This document shows positions 16,014-23,546 of a stretch of DNA of 37,524 nucleotides, in pieces; within the stretch, counting starts at the first letter, position 1; each line of letters opens with the position of its first letter. The position numbers and the translations under genes were made by a program. The notes under the pieces are model-generated. The model saw only the letters and a list, made by a program, of their open reading frames with translations. It ran no database searches and was not told the DNA's origin. Source of the DNA: Pseudohaliea sp964438205 (lineage in GTDB: Bacteria > Pseudomonadota > Gammaproteobacteria > Pseudomonadales > Halieaceae); contig CAYTJQ010000034.1 of the NCBI GenBank assembly GCA_964438205.1, forward strand, positions 1-37,524, read 5' to 3'.

Positions 16014-19000
16014 GGCGCTTGCCCTCCGCAAACTGGTAGCACACCGGCAGCAGGTAAAGGGTGGTCAGGGTGGAGGTCAGCAGCCCCCCGATGACCACGA
16101 TCGCCAGCGGCCGCTGGATTTCCGCGCCCGGGCCGCTGGCAAAGACCAGGGGCAGCAGGCCGAACATGGCGGTGGTGGCGGTCATCAGGATCGGCCGCAG
16201 CCGCTGCCCGGCGCCGCGCAGGATGCGCTCCTCGAGGCCCAGGGCCGCGCTGCGCAGCTGCTCGAAGTAGCTCAGCATCACCACGCCGTTCAGCACCGCC
16301 ACACCGAGCAGGGCGATGAGGCCCACGGAGGCGGGAACGGACAGGTACTCGCCGCTCGCGAACAGCGCCATGATGCCGCCCATGAGGGCGAAGGGAATAT
16401 TGCCGAGGATGAGGCCGGCCCGCACGAGGGAGCGGAAGGTGGTGAACAGGATGATCAGGATCAGGGCGAGCGCCACGGGGATCACCAGCAGCAGATTGCG
16501 CATGGCGCGCTGCTGGTTCTCGAATTCGCCGCCGAAGGCGACGCTGTAACCCGGGGGCAGCGGGGCGCGCTCGCGCAGCTGCGCGCGCAGCTCGTCGACG
16601 AAGCCGACCACGTCCCGGCCCGTAACGTTCAGCGTGATGGCGCCGAAGCGGCGGCCCTGCTCGCGTTCGATGAGCAGCGGCCCCTCCTCGTAGCTGATGC
16701 TGGCCAGCGTCGCCAGCGGCGCGACGCTGCCGTCGGGCAGCACCACGGGCCGCTGCGCGAGGGCAGCGGGGCTTGCGGGCCGGTCCGTCGCGCCGGCCGG
16801 GGCGGCGAAGACCACCGGGGTGCGCCGCCGGCCCTCGATGATCTCCGAGACCCCCAGGCCCTCGAGGCCCGCCCGCAGGCGGTCGGCGAGGGCCTCCGTG
16901 TCGAGACCGTGCCGCGCCGCGACCTCGCCGCGCACGCGCACGGCGAGAAACTTGCCGCCCTCGGTCACCGCGGCCTTGACATCCACCGCGCCCTCGATGC
17001 CCCGCGCCACTGCGGCGCTGCGCTCGACGAGGTCCGCGAGCGTGGCCAGGTCATCGCCGAAGAGCTTGATGGCCACATCGCCGCTGGTGCCCGTGAGCAT
17101 CTCCGACACGCGCATCTGGATCGGCTGCGTGAAAGTGGTGTTGATGCCGGGAAAACGCGCGAGCACGGTGCGGATGCTGTCCTCGATGGCGGCCTTGTCC
17201 GCCGCCGCCCACTCGTCGCGCGGCGCCAGCTCCATGAAGATATCCGTCTCGTTCAGGCTCATGGGGTCGAGGCCGAGCTCGTCGGAGCCGGTGCGCGCCA
17301 CCACCTGGCGGATTTCCGGCACGCCGGTGAGGAGTGCCGTCTCGATCTGCTCGTCGAGGTCCACGGAGGCGGCCAGGGTGATGGTCGGTGACTTCTCCAA
17401 CTGGACGATGATGTCGCCCTCGTCCATCACCGGCATGAACGTCTTGCCGACGATCGCGGCCAGCACCGCGCTGATGGCGAGCAGCACCGCGAGGACCGCC
17501 GCAAGCGGCGCGGGCCGCGCAAGTACCCGGCGCAGGGTGGTCGTATAGAAGGCCTGCAGCCGCTGCATGAAGCGCGGCACCGTGGCCGACTCCGCGGTCA
17601 GCAGCAGCGAGGCGAGAATGGGCACGAGGGTCAGGGCGATGACCAGCGCCGCCAGCATGGCGTAGACGATGGTCAGGGCGACCGGTGTAAACAGCTTGCC
17701 CTCCAGGCCGGTCAGGGTCAGCAGCGGCGAGAACACGATCAGCACGATCACGGTCCCGGATACGACCGGCGTGGCGACTTCCTTGGTCGCGCGGTAGATC
17801 ACGTGCAGCCGCGGCAGCGGTGCCTCTTCCGCGAGCCGCGTGACGGTGTTTTCGACCACGACGACGGAGGAGTCCACGATCATGCCGATGGCGATTACCA
17901 GCCCGCCGAGGCTCATGAGGTTGGCGGACAGCCCCGTCAGGTCCATGAGCAGGAAGGTCACCAGCGCAGCCAGCGGCAGCGACAGGGACACGACCAGGGC
18001 CGCGCGCAGGTTGCCGAGGAACAGGGCCAGCAGGCCGATGACCAGCAGCACCGCCTGTACCAGCGCGCTGGTGATCGTGCCGATGGCCGTGTCGATCAGC
18101 CGCGCGCGGTCGTAGAACACGTTCAGCGTCGTGCCCGGGGGCATGCTCCGTTCGAGCTCGGCGAGCTTTGCCTTCACGCCCTCCACCACGGCGCCGGTGT
18201 TGGCATCCTTCAGGGCGATCACCAGGGCCTCTGCGGTCTCCTCGCCGTCCCGGGTCACCGCGCCGTAGCGCGCCAGGTGGCCGATCTCGACGCGGGCGAG
18301 ATCTTCGAGGCGGTAGAAGTCGCCGGAGGGCGCGGGTACGGGGACAGCGGCGAGGTCCGCGGCACCGCGCAGGCGGCCCTCGGTGCGCACCACCAGCACG
18401 TCGTTGCCCTGGCTGATCCGCCCGGCACCGACGTTGCGGTTGTTGTTCTCGATGGCGCGGCGCAGGTCCTCGAGGCCGAGGCCCAGCTGCGCCAGCCGAT
18501 TGCTGTCCGGGGTGACCTGGTAGCTGCGCGCGTAGCCGCCGAGGATGTTGACGTCCGCGACCCCGGCGACAGTGCGCAGTACGGGCCGGAGCTCCCAGTC
18601 GAGGAGCTGGCGCTTCTCCATGAGATCCAGGTCGGGGTTCTCCACGGTGAACATGAACATTTCCGAGAGCGGGGTGCTCATGGGCGCGACGCCGCCCTCC
18701 ACGGTGGCGGGGAGCCGGTCGCGGACGTTGGCCAGGCGCTCGTTGACCTGCTGCCGGGCCCAGTAGATGTCCGTGCCCTCGACGAAGTCGAGGGTGATGG
18801 CGGTGATCGCGTACTTCGTGGTCGAGCGCAGCATGGCCTGGCGCGGAATACCGAGAAGCTCGGTCTCGATCGGGTAGGTCACTCGCCGCTCGATCTCCTC
18901 CGCGGTCATGCCCGGGGCTTTCAGGATCACCTTGACCTGGGTCGGGGCGATATCCGGGAAGGCGTCGATGGGCAGCTGCAGCCAGGCGCGCAGGCCGAGG

Positions 19001-19077
19001 CCGGTCACCGCCAGGGCGAGGACGGCGACGAACAGGCGCTGGGTGAGGGAGAAGCGGATGATCGCGGGCAGCATCAT
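16006..19077 (-). CDS. CusA/CzcA-family heavy-metal RND efflux pump
   Basis: This 1023-residue protein is the inner-membrane pump. It begins with MLPAIIRFSLTQRLFVAVLA and LPIDAFPDIAPTQVKV, the RND hallmark, and has VTYPIETELLGIP, the TM4 proton-relay helix IAIGMIVDSSVVVVENTV and the C-terminal helices with GVAVLNGVVMLSYF. It pairs with the adaptor and TolC genes upstream to drive cations out of the periplasm and cytoplasm using protons. The metal (Cu/Ag or Co/Zn/Cd) cannot be decided. The ATG at 19077 overlaps the adaptor stop (ATGA); the frame open to 19260 belongs to the overlap with that gene. Usual family length is about 1040. Confidence 0.92.
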   Translation of the reverse strand: MMLPAIIRFSLTQRLFVAVLALAVTGLGLRAWLQLPIDAFPDIAPTQVKVILKAPGMTAEEIERRVTYPIETELLGIPRQAMLRSTTKYAITAITLDFVEGTDIYWARQQVNERLANVRDRLPATVEGGVAPMSTPLSEMFMFTVENPDLDLMEKRQLLDWELRPVLRTVAGVADVNILGGYARSYQVTPDSNRLAQLGLGLEDLRRAIENNNRNVGAGRISQGNDVLVVRTEGRLRGAADLAAVPVPAPSGDFYRLEDLARVEIGHLARYGAVTRDGEETAEALVIALKDANTGAVVEGVKAKLAELERSMPPGTTLNVFYDRARLIDTAIGTITSALVQAVLLVIGLLALFLGNLRAALVVSLSLPLAALVTFLLMDLTGLSANLMSLGGLVIAIGMIVDSSVVVVENTVTRLAEEAPLPRLHVIYRATKEVATPVVSGTVIVLIVFSPLLTLTGLEGKLFTPVALTIVYAMLAALVIALTLVPILASLLLTAESATVPRFMQRLQAFYTTTLRRVLARPAPLAAVLAVLLAISAVLAAIVGKTFMPVMDEGDIIVQLEKSPTITLAASVDLDEQIETALLTGVPEIRQVVARTGSDELGLDPMSLNETDIFMELAPRDEWAAADKAAIEDSIRTVLARFPGINTTFTQPIQMRVSEMLTGTSGDVAIKLFGDDLATLADLVERSAAVARGIEGAVDVKAAVTEGGKFLAVRVRGEVAARHGLDTEALADRLRAGLEGLGVSEIIEGRRRTPVVFAAPAGATDRPASPAALAQRPVVLPDGSVAPLATLASISYEEGPLLIEREQGRRFGAITLNVTGRDVVGFVDELRAQLRERAPLPPGYSVAFGGEFENQQRAMRNLLLVIPVALALILIILFTTFRSLVRAGLILGNIPFALMGGIMALFASGEYLSVPASVGLIALLGVAVLNGVVMLSYFEQLRSAALGLEERILRGAGQRLRPILMTATTAMFGLLPLVFASGPGAEIQRPLAIVVIGGLLTSTLTTLYLLPVCYQFAEGKRHD

Positions 19078-20084
19078 TCGCTCCCCAGGCCGAGGAGCAT
19101 GCCCTGCGCGGCGCTCACCGAGGCAACGAGCACCTCGCGGTCCGCCAGCGCCGGATCCCGGGCGACGGCGTAGCCGCCGGCCGTATCGCCGAGCACCGTG
19201 ACCGGCCGGGCATGCAGCCGGTCGCCGTCGCGCACGAAGACATGGGGCTCGCGCTGCCACTGGAACAGCGCGGCCCGCGGCACGACCAGCGCAGCGGCGG
19301 TGTAGCGGGGGCTGATGCTGAGCACCGTGCCCGGCGTCCAGCGGCAGTCGCCGCTGAGCGGCTCGCTCCAGGCCGCCACGAAGAAGCCGTCGGCGACCCG
19401 GTCGATGCTGGCGATGGCGAGGGTGCAGTCGCCGGCGGCGAGGTCGCGGAGGCTCTCCGCCCGGTCGACGGGTACTTCGACCTGGACACGCAGGGCATCG
19501 TCGGGAACGACCGAGAACAGGACTTGCCCCTCGCTGCGCGCCGGGCTGCGCGAATCAAAGTGAAGCGTTCCGCGGATGGGGGCGCCGACCAGGAGCCTGT
19601 CGGGGTCGTCGTCGGGCCGGAGGAGCTCGCCGAAATGGCGCATGTGCTCGTACTCGAGGCTGAGCTCGAGGTAGCTGTCCTGGATCGCCGCCCAGCGCTC
19701 TGCGGGGAGGGCGCCGTCCTCGTAGAGGGGCCGGTTGCGGTCGTAGCGGGCCTCGGCGAGGGCGTGGCGCTCGGTGACCGCCTCGAACTCGAGTTGCCAG
19801 TGGTGGATCTCCGGCCCCTCGAGACGCACCACCGGCTCGCCGGCGGCGACGGGCTGGCCGGGCACGGCGACGAAGCTCGCCCGGTGGGCGGTCCGTGGCA
19901 GCAGCACCCGGTAGTCCTCGCCGCCGCGGGCGCGGACGACGCCGCGGAGCGGGGCGCCGGGCACCCGGTCGATCGCGGTCGCCGGCGCGAAGCGCAGGGC
20001 GAGGTCGCCGAGGGCAGCGAGGGGCACGTCCTGGGCGCGGGCCAAGCCGGCGACACAGAGGAGCAGGAACAGGGTGGTGCGCAT
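19074..20084 (-). CDS. RND periplasmic adaptor (membrane fusion protein)
   Basis: The signal peptide LFLLLCVAGLARA is followed by a short hairpin-type adaptor: RASFVAVPGQPVAAGEPVVRLEGPEIHHWQLEFE (lipoyl-like motif), then a helical pair with HALAEARYDRNRPLYEDGALPAERW, and beta-barrel parts LLVGAPIRGTLHF and VPRAALFQWQREPHVFVRDGDRLHARPVTVLG. It links the TolC channel to the pump. At 336 residues it lacks the long histidine- or methionine-rich N-terminal domain of CusB. Its stop overlaps the pump start, and its start shares one base with the TolC stop, so the three are one operon. Confidence 0.88.
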   Translation of the reverse strand: MRTTLFLLLCVAGLARAQDVPLAALGDLALRFAPATAIDRVPGAPLRGVVRARGGEDYRVLLPRTAHRASFVAVPGQPVAAGEPVVRLEGPEIHHWQLEFEAVTERHALAEARYDRNRPLYEDGALPAERWAAIQDSYLELSLEYEHMRHFGELLRPDDDPDRLLVGAPIRGTLHFDSRSPARSEGQVLFSVVPDDALRVQVEVPVDRAESLRDLAAGDCTLAIASIDRVADGFFVAAWSEPLSGDCRWTPGTVLSISPRYTAAALVVPRAALFQWQREPHVFVRDGDRLHARPVTVLGDTAGGYAVARDPALADREVLVASVSAAQGMLLGLGSE

Positions 20085-21268
20085 CAGGGGGTCCTCCCGG
20101 CAGCCTGGCGCAGGCGCGCCGCGTTGCGCCCGATCAGGGCGTCGGTCCGCGCCAGCGCGGCGCGGGTGTCCAGTACATCCAGCAGGCGCTGCAGGCGCAG
20201 CTCCGCCTCGATCTCGTTGCTGGCTTCGAGGGCGGTGACCTGGGCCTCGATCCGGTCCGCCAGCAGCGCCGCCTCAGCGAGCAGTTCCCGGCGCCGGTCC
20301 AGGTGCTCCGCCTCGGCGCGGAGCGTGTCCCACTGCCGGCGCAGCGACAGCCAGAGCTGGTCCCGGGCGATGAGGTAGTCGCGCCGGGCCGTGCTCTGCT
20401 GGCTGCGGTTGCTGCTGCTCTGGGTGCCGAGGAAGTTCAGGGGCATCTCCACGGCGAGGCCGTACTGGTCCTCCGTGAACTGCGGCCCCTCGAACTCGCG
20501 GGCGACAAGGGAGAGGTTCCAGCTGGCGCTGGCCGGGGCGGCCAGGGCGAGCTGGGTGCGCTCCTGCGCGCGGGCCGCCTCGAGGCGGCGCAGGGCCGGG
20601 TGGCCCTGCCACTCCGGGGCGGCTGGCGGCGGCTCGTCCTCGCCGAGCTCCCTGGGCAGGCTCGCCAGACCCGTGAGCGCCTGGAAGAGGGTTTCCTCCC
20701 GCTCCAGGGCCCGCGCCGCCTCGTCGACGGCGAGCTCCGCATCGACCAGGGAGCGGGCGGTGATCAGCGCCGTGTAGCGGGGAATGGCACCGCTGTCGGC
20801 GAGGCGGCCCAGGCGGTCGGTCAGCTCGGCGAGCAGGCTGCGCCGCTCGCGCGCCGCGGCGAGGTCGAGAGCCGCCAGGCGGTGGGCCCAGGCCGCCTCG
20901 CGCACCTGGCCGGCATAGAGCCAGCGCCGGTAGGCGGCGGCGGCCTCGGCGTAGTCGCCGGCCTGCGCTTCCAGTTCGCCGTCGAGGCGCCGGCGCGCGG
21001 CGGACTTGATCGGCAGGTTGAGGCTCACCTCGGCCTCGTCGGTGCCCAGCGGTTCCTGGCTGTCGACATAGCTGGCAGAGAAGGTCGGGACGCCGGAGAG
21101 CCAGCTGCTGGCGGCCGGTAGCGCTGTGTCCCCGAGCGGGCCTGCGCGCTCGAGAGCGCCGGCGAGGGCATCCTCGAGGTCGGCGGCCGCCCCCGGGGTG
21201 GCCGCAGCAAGCAGGGCGGCAAGGAGCAGGCAGGGTCGTGGCGTCGATCGGTACACTTCTCGTAACAT
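20084..21268 (-). CDS. TolC-family outer-membrane efflux channel
   Basis: A signal peptide (CLLLAALLAAATPGAAA) precedes two repeats rich in alanine, arginine and glutamate heptads, the coiled-coil barrel of TolC/CusC proteins. EVSLNLPIKSAARRRLDGELEAQAGDYAEA and YGLAVEMPLNFLGTQSSSNRSQQSTARRDYLIA are the paired strand-helix units. At 394 residues it is at the short end of the family. It is the first gene of the efflux operon; the promoter lies in the 128 bases shared with the divergent LuxR-type gene. No lipobox is seen, unlike CusC. Confidence 0.85.
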   Translation of the reverse strand: MLREVYRSTPRPCLLLAALLAAATPGAAADLEDALAGALERAGPLGDTALPAASSWLSGVPTFSASYVDSQEPLGTDEAEVSLNLPIKSAARRRLDGELEAQAGDYAEAAAAYRRWLYAGQVREAAWAHRLAALDLAAARERRSLLAELTDRLGRLADSGAIPRYTALITARSLVDAELAVDEAARALEREETLFQALTGLASLPRELGEDEPPPAAPEWQGHPALRRLEAARAQERTQLALAAPASASWNLSLVAREFEGPQFTEDQYGLAVEMPLNFLGTQSSSNRSQQSTARRDYLIARDQLWLSLRRQWDTLRAEAEHLDRRRELLAEAALLADRIEAQVTALEASNEIEAELRLQRLLDVLDTRAALARTDALIGRNAARLRQAAGRTP

Positions 21269-21396
21269 GGGCGCGGTCCGTGGCTATCTGTGCCAGCCTA
21301 GGCGGGTTCCGGGGCCGCTACCATCCGGCAGGTGCCCCCTCGGTCGCTGTAGGGTATATGTCCCATGAGGCCAAGTACCTGTTATCCGGAGAAAAA

Positions 21397-21900
21397 ATGA
21401 AAGACCTCCTGATTGCCCTGCTGCTCGGGGCCATCGTGCTGCTGAAGCTGGTCGATGTATTGGCCGACATGGACATGGATCTGCCCGTCGCCCATCTCGC
21501 CCAGGAATGGACCCTCCTGCTTCTCTCGCTTTTCGGCTGTGTTTACCTGATCGGTGAGTTTCGGCGGCGTACCCGTGAGCAGCGGCAACTCGCGGCCTCG
21601 CTCAGCCTCTCCCGGGAGCGGCTGGCCTCCCTGGATGCGGAACTGCGCGAAGCCCGGCAGCGCCATGGCGAGGCGGTGCTCCGCCAGTTCACGAACTGGC
21701 AGTTGACCCGCAGCGAACAGGAGGTGGCCATGCTGCTCCTCAAGGGACTGAGCCTCCGCGAGATCGCCGCCGTGCGCGATACCCGCGAGAAGACCGTGCG
21801 CCAGCAGGCCTCCAGCATCTATGCGAAATCGGGCCTGGAGGGCCGGCATGCCCTGGCCGCCTGGTTCCTCGAGGATGTGCTCTTCACCCAGCCCGCCTAG
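21397..21900 (+). CDS. Membrane-anchored LuxR-type (HTH) transcriptional regulator
   Basis: Residues 3-22 (DLLIALLLGAIVLLKLVDVL) and 36-53 (EWTLLLLSLFGCVYLIGEF) are membrane helices. Residues 55-95 (RRRTREQRQLAASLSLSRER onward) form a coiled coil. Residues 100-160 are a GerE/LuxR helix-turn-helix: QLTRSEQEVAMLLLKGLSLREIAAVRDTREKTVRQQASSIYAKSGLEGR. There is no receiver or autoinducer domain. GGAG at 21388-21391 supports ATG 21397 (167 residues). The divergent position suggests it controls the RND operon, perhaps after sensing a membrane signal; this is inferred. The stop meets imuB at CTAG, 21897-21900. Confidence 0.85.
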   Translation: MKDLLIALLLGAIVLLKLVDVLADMDMDLPVAHLAQEWTLLLLSLFGCVYLIGEFRRRTREQRQLAASLSLSRERLASLDAELREARQRHGEAVLRQFTNWQLTRSEQEVAMLLLKGLSLREIAAVRDTREKTVRQQASSIYAKSGLEGRHALAAWFLEDVLFTQPA

Positions 21901-23315
21901 CTGAAAACCCCCTGCAGGTACCAGCGGTCCCGGCGCCGGTCCCGGAAGACCCAGTAGCGGCCGCCGTCCCGGCCCTCGGCGACAAAGTAATCGCGGCTCA
22001 CGGGCGCTTCCCACCAGTTGTCCTCGATGCGTTCCGGCCCGTGCAGCAGCACCAGGCGGCCGTGGCCGTGGAGGCTGCCGTCGTCGCCGGCGCGCAGCGG
22101 CACGGGCTCCGGCATGAGCCAGAAGGGGCGCAGGGTGCCGCAGGCTGCCTCGCCGGTCGCGGCGGGCTCGGCGCTGGTTGCCGCAGCCAGCTCCGGCAGG
22201 TGCTCGCTGCGGCAGGCGAGGTGGCGGATGGCCTGCTGCCCGAGGCGGTTGCGCAGCCGGTCGCGGAGGCTGGCCAGGGGCTCTGCCCCGGCCTCGGCGA
22301 AGAGGTCGCCGCCGCCGGGGGTGGCCGGCGCCAGGTCGTCGCAGCTGAGGACCAGGGTCTCCGCGCCCCCGGCCAGTGGATAGCGCTCCAGGCGCGTGCG
22401 GGTGAGCCCGGCCCAGGTCGCCGCGTCGCCGGTGTCCGCGCTGGCGCGTACCGTGAGCGCCTGGCGCTGCCCGCGAACACCGATGAAATGCCAGTGCAGG
22501 GTGCCGGTCTGCTGCTGCGTATTGCGCAGGAAGGCGACCAGGGCGTCGAGCAGGCGGCGGATCGCCGGCTGCAGCTCTTCGCTGCCGGTCACTTCGTAGC
22601 CGAAGCGGTGCCGGGCGCGGAAGCGCAGCGGCGGCCGGAAAGCGGGCTGGCGGTCATGGGCGCGGCCGGTCACCTGCTGCAGCAGGGTCACGGCCTCGCG
22701 GCCGCAGCGCCGCCCGAGGGCCCGCTCCGGCAGGGCGAGGACATCGCCGAGGCGCGCGAGGCCGGCTTCTTCCAGAGCCCCGAGCGCCGGGAGCAGGGCT
22801 GCCAGGCGGGCGAGGGGCAGCGGCGCCAGCCGCTCCTCGAGGGGCTGCTCGATGGCGCTGGCGGCCGGTTCCCCGGCGAAGCTCAGCAGCCAGGCCGCCT
22901 TCGGCGTCGGTGCGAGGCCGCGGCGGCAGCCAAGGGCGCGCTGCGCGAGGCCCCGGTCGACGCTGCCGAGGAGCGCGGCGATGCCCCCGAACAGGCGCAG
23001 GCAGCCGCCGACCTCGAGGAGCAGGCAGTCCTCGCGCCAGCGGTGCAGGCCGGGCGTGATGCCGTAGGCCCAGCAGCACAGCTCTTCCAGGCTGTCGGCC
23101 TCCCGGCCCGGGTCCCGGGCCAGCAGCTGCAGCTCGTCGCCGGCGAGGGCCCGGGCCGTGGCGACGCCCTGGCCCGGCGCCAGCCCCAGGGCGGCGGCGG
23201 CATCGTTGACCTGCAGCAGCCGCTGCCGCTCCACGAGGGCCAGCGGGCGCTCGCCGCTGTTGTCCTGGCACTCCAGCGCCAGTCGCGGAAAGCGCAGGCA
23301 CAGCCACAGGGTCAA
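21897..23315 (-). CDS. imuB: ImuB, Y-family polymerase-like mutasome protein
   Basis: The 472-residue protein starts TLWLCLRFPRLALECQ and ends WWEAPVSRDYFVAEGRDGGRYWVFRDRRRDRWYLQGVF, both strongly typical of ImuB. ImuB has the Y-family polymerase fold but lacks the catalytic acidic residues; in place of a SIDE-type motif this one has LLEVGGCLRLFGG. It works as a hub binding the beta clamp, ImuA and the error-prone polymerase DnaE2 (ImuC) in SOS mutagenesis. The start is TTG at 23315, with no better alternative at the conserved N-terminus. A perfect LexA box lies 56 bases upstream. dnaE2 is not in the window, and imuA is 3 kb away. Confidence 0.92.
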   Translation of the reverse strand: MTLWLCLRFPRLALECQDNSGERPLALVERQRLLQVNDAAAALGLAPGQGVATARALAGDELQLLARDPGREADSLEELCCWAYGITPGLHRWREDCLLLEVGGCLRLFGGIAALLGSVDRGLAQRALGCRRGLAPTPKAAWLLSFAGEPAASAIEQPLEERLAPLPLARLAALLPALGALEEAGLARLGDVLALPERALGRRCGREAVTLLQQVTGRAHDRQPAFRPPLRFRARHRFGYEVTGSEELQPAIRRLLDALVAFLRNTQQQTGTLHWHFIGVRGQRQALTVRASADTGDAATWAGLTRTRLERYPLAGGAETLVLSCDDLAPATPGGGDLFAEAGAEPLASLRDRLRNRLGQQAIRHLACRSEHLPELAAATSAEPAATGEAACGTLRPFWLMPEPVPLRAGDDGSLHGHGRLVLLHGPERIEDNWWEAPVSRDYFVAEGRDGGRYWVFRDRRRDRWYLQGVFS

Positions 23316-23370
23316 GGCTGCACCCCGGTGCGCGGCGGGCGAGGGGAAAGCCCGGCCAGCTTACGATAAA

Positions 23371-23390
23371 TACTGTACATTCATACAGTA
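23371..23390. promoter_or_regulatory. LexA (SOS) box upstream of imuB
   Basis: TACTGT-ACATTCAT-ACAGTA: CTGT-N8-ACAG with six perfectly palindromic outer bases on each side, equal to the gammaproteobacterial LexA consensus. It stands 56 bases before the imuB TTG and about 156 bases before the divergent DUF885 gene. LexA repression of imuB is expected; an effect on the DUF885 gene is possible but less likely at that distance. Confidence 0.92.
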
Positions 23391-23501
23391 TCCGCATGCG
23401 CCCCTCGCCTGTCCAGCGGGCCAGGCCCCGGGGGCGTTGGCAATCCGGTCCCCGCTGGTTCATCATGCGCAGCCTCGGCGGTTCCGTCCGCCCCCTAGCT
23501 T

Positions 23502-23534
23502 TTCACGCCAGCCAGTTCTTCACGCACAGCCAGT
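23502..23534. repeat. Imperfect direct repeat before the DUF885 gene
   Basis: TTCACGCCAGCCAGT (23502-23516) is followed by TTCACGCACAGCCAGT (23519-23534), differing mainly by one inserted base. The second copy runs into the Shine-Dalgarno site TAAGGAG. It may be a tandem duplication or a paired regulator site. Confidence 0.5.
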
Positions 23535-23546
23535 AAGGAGCATCCC

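Noticed and set aside
15868..19173. Long plus-strand ORFs antisense to the RND pump
   Set aside because: Shadows of the CusA/CzcA gene without domains of their own.
16006..21268. Naming the RND operon cusCBA (copper/silver)
   Set aside because: No CusF, no methionine-rich adaptor domain and no CusRS nearby; the metal cannot be decided from the sequence.
21897..23315. Calling imuB an active translesion polymerase
   Set aside because: The catalytic acidic motif of Y-family polymerases is not present; it fits the inactive ImuB scaffold group.
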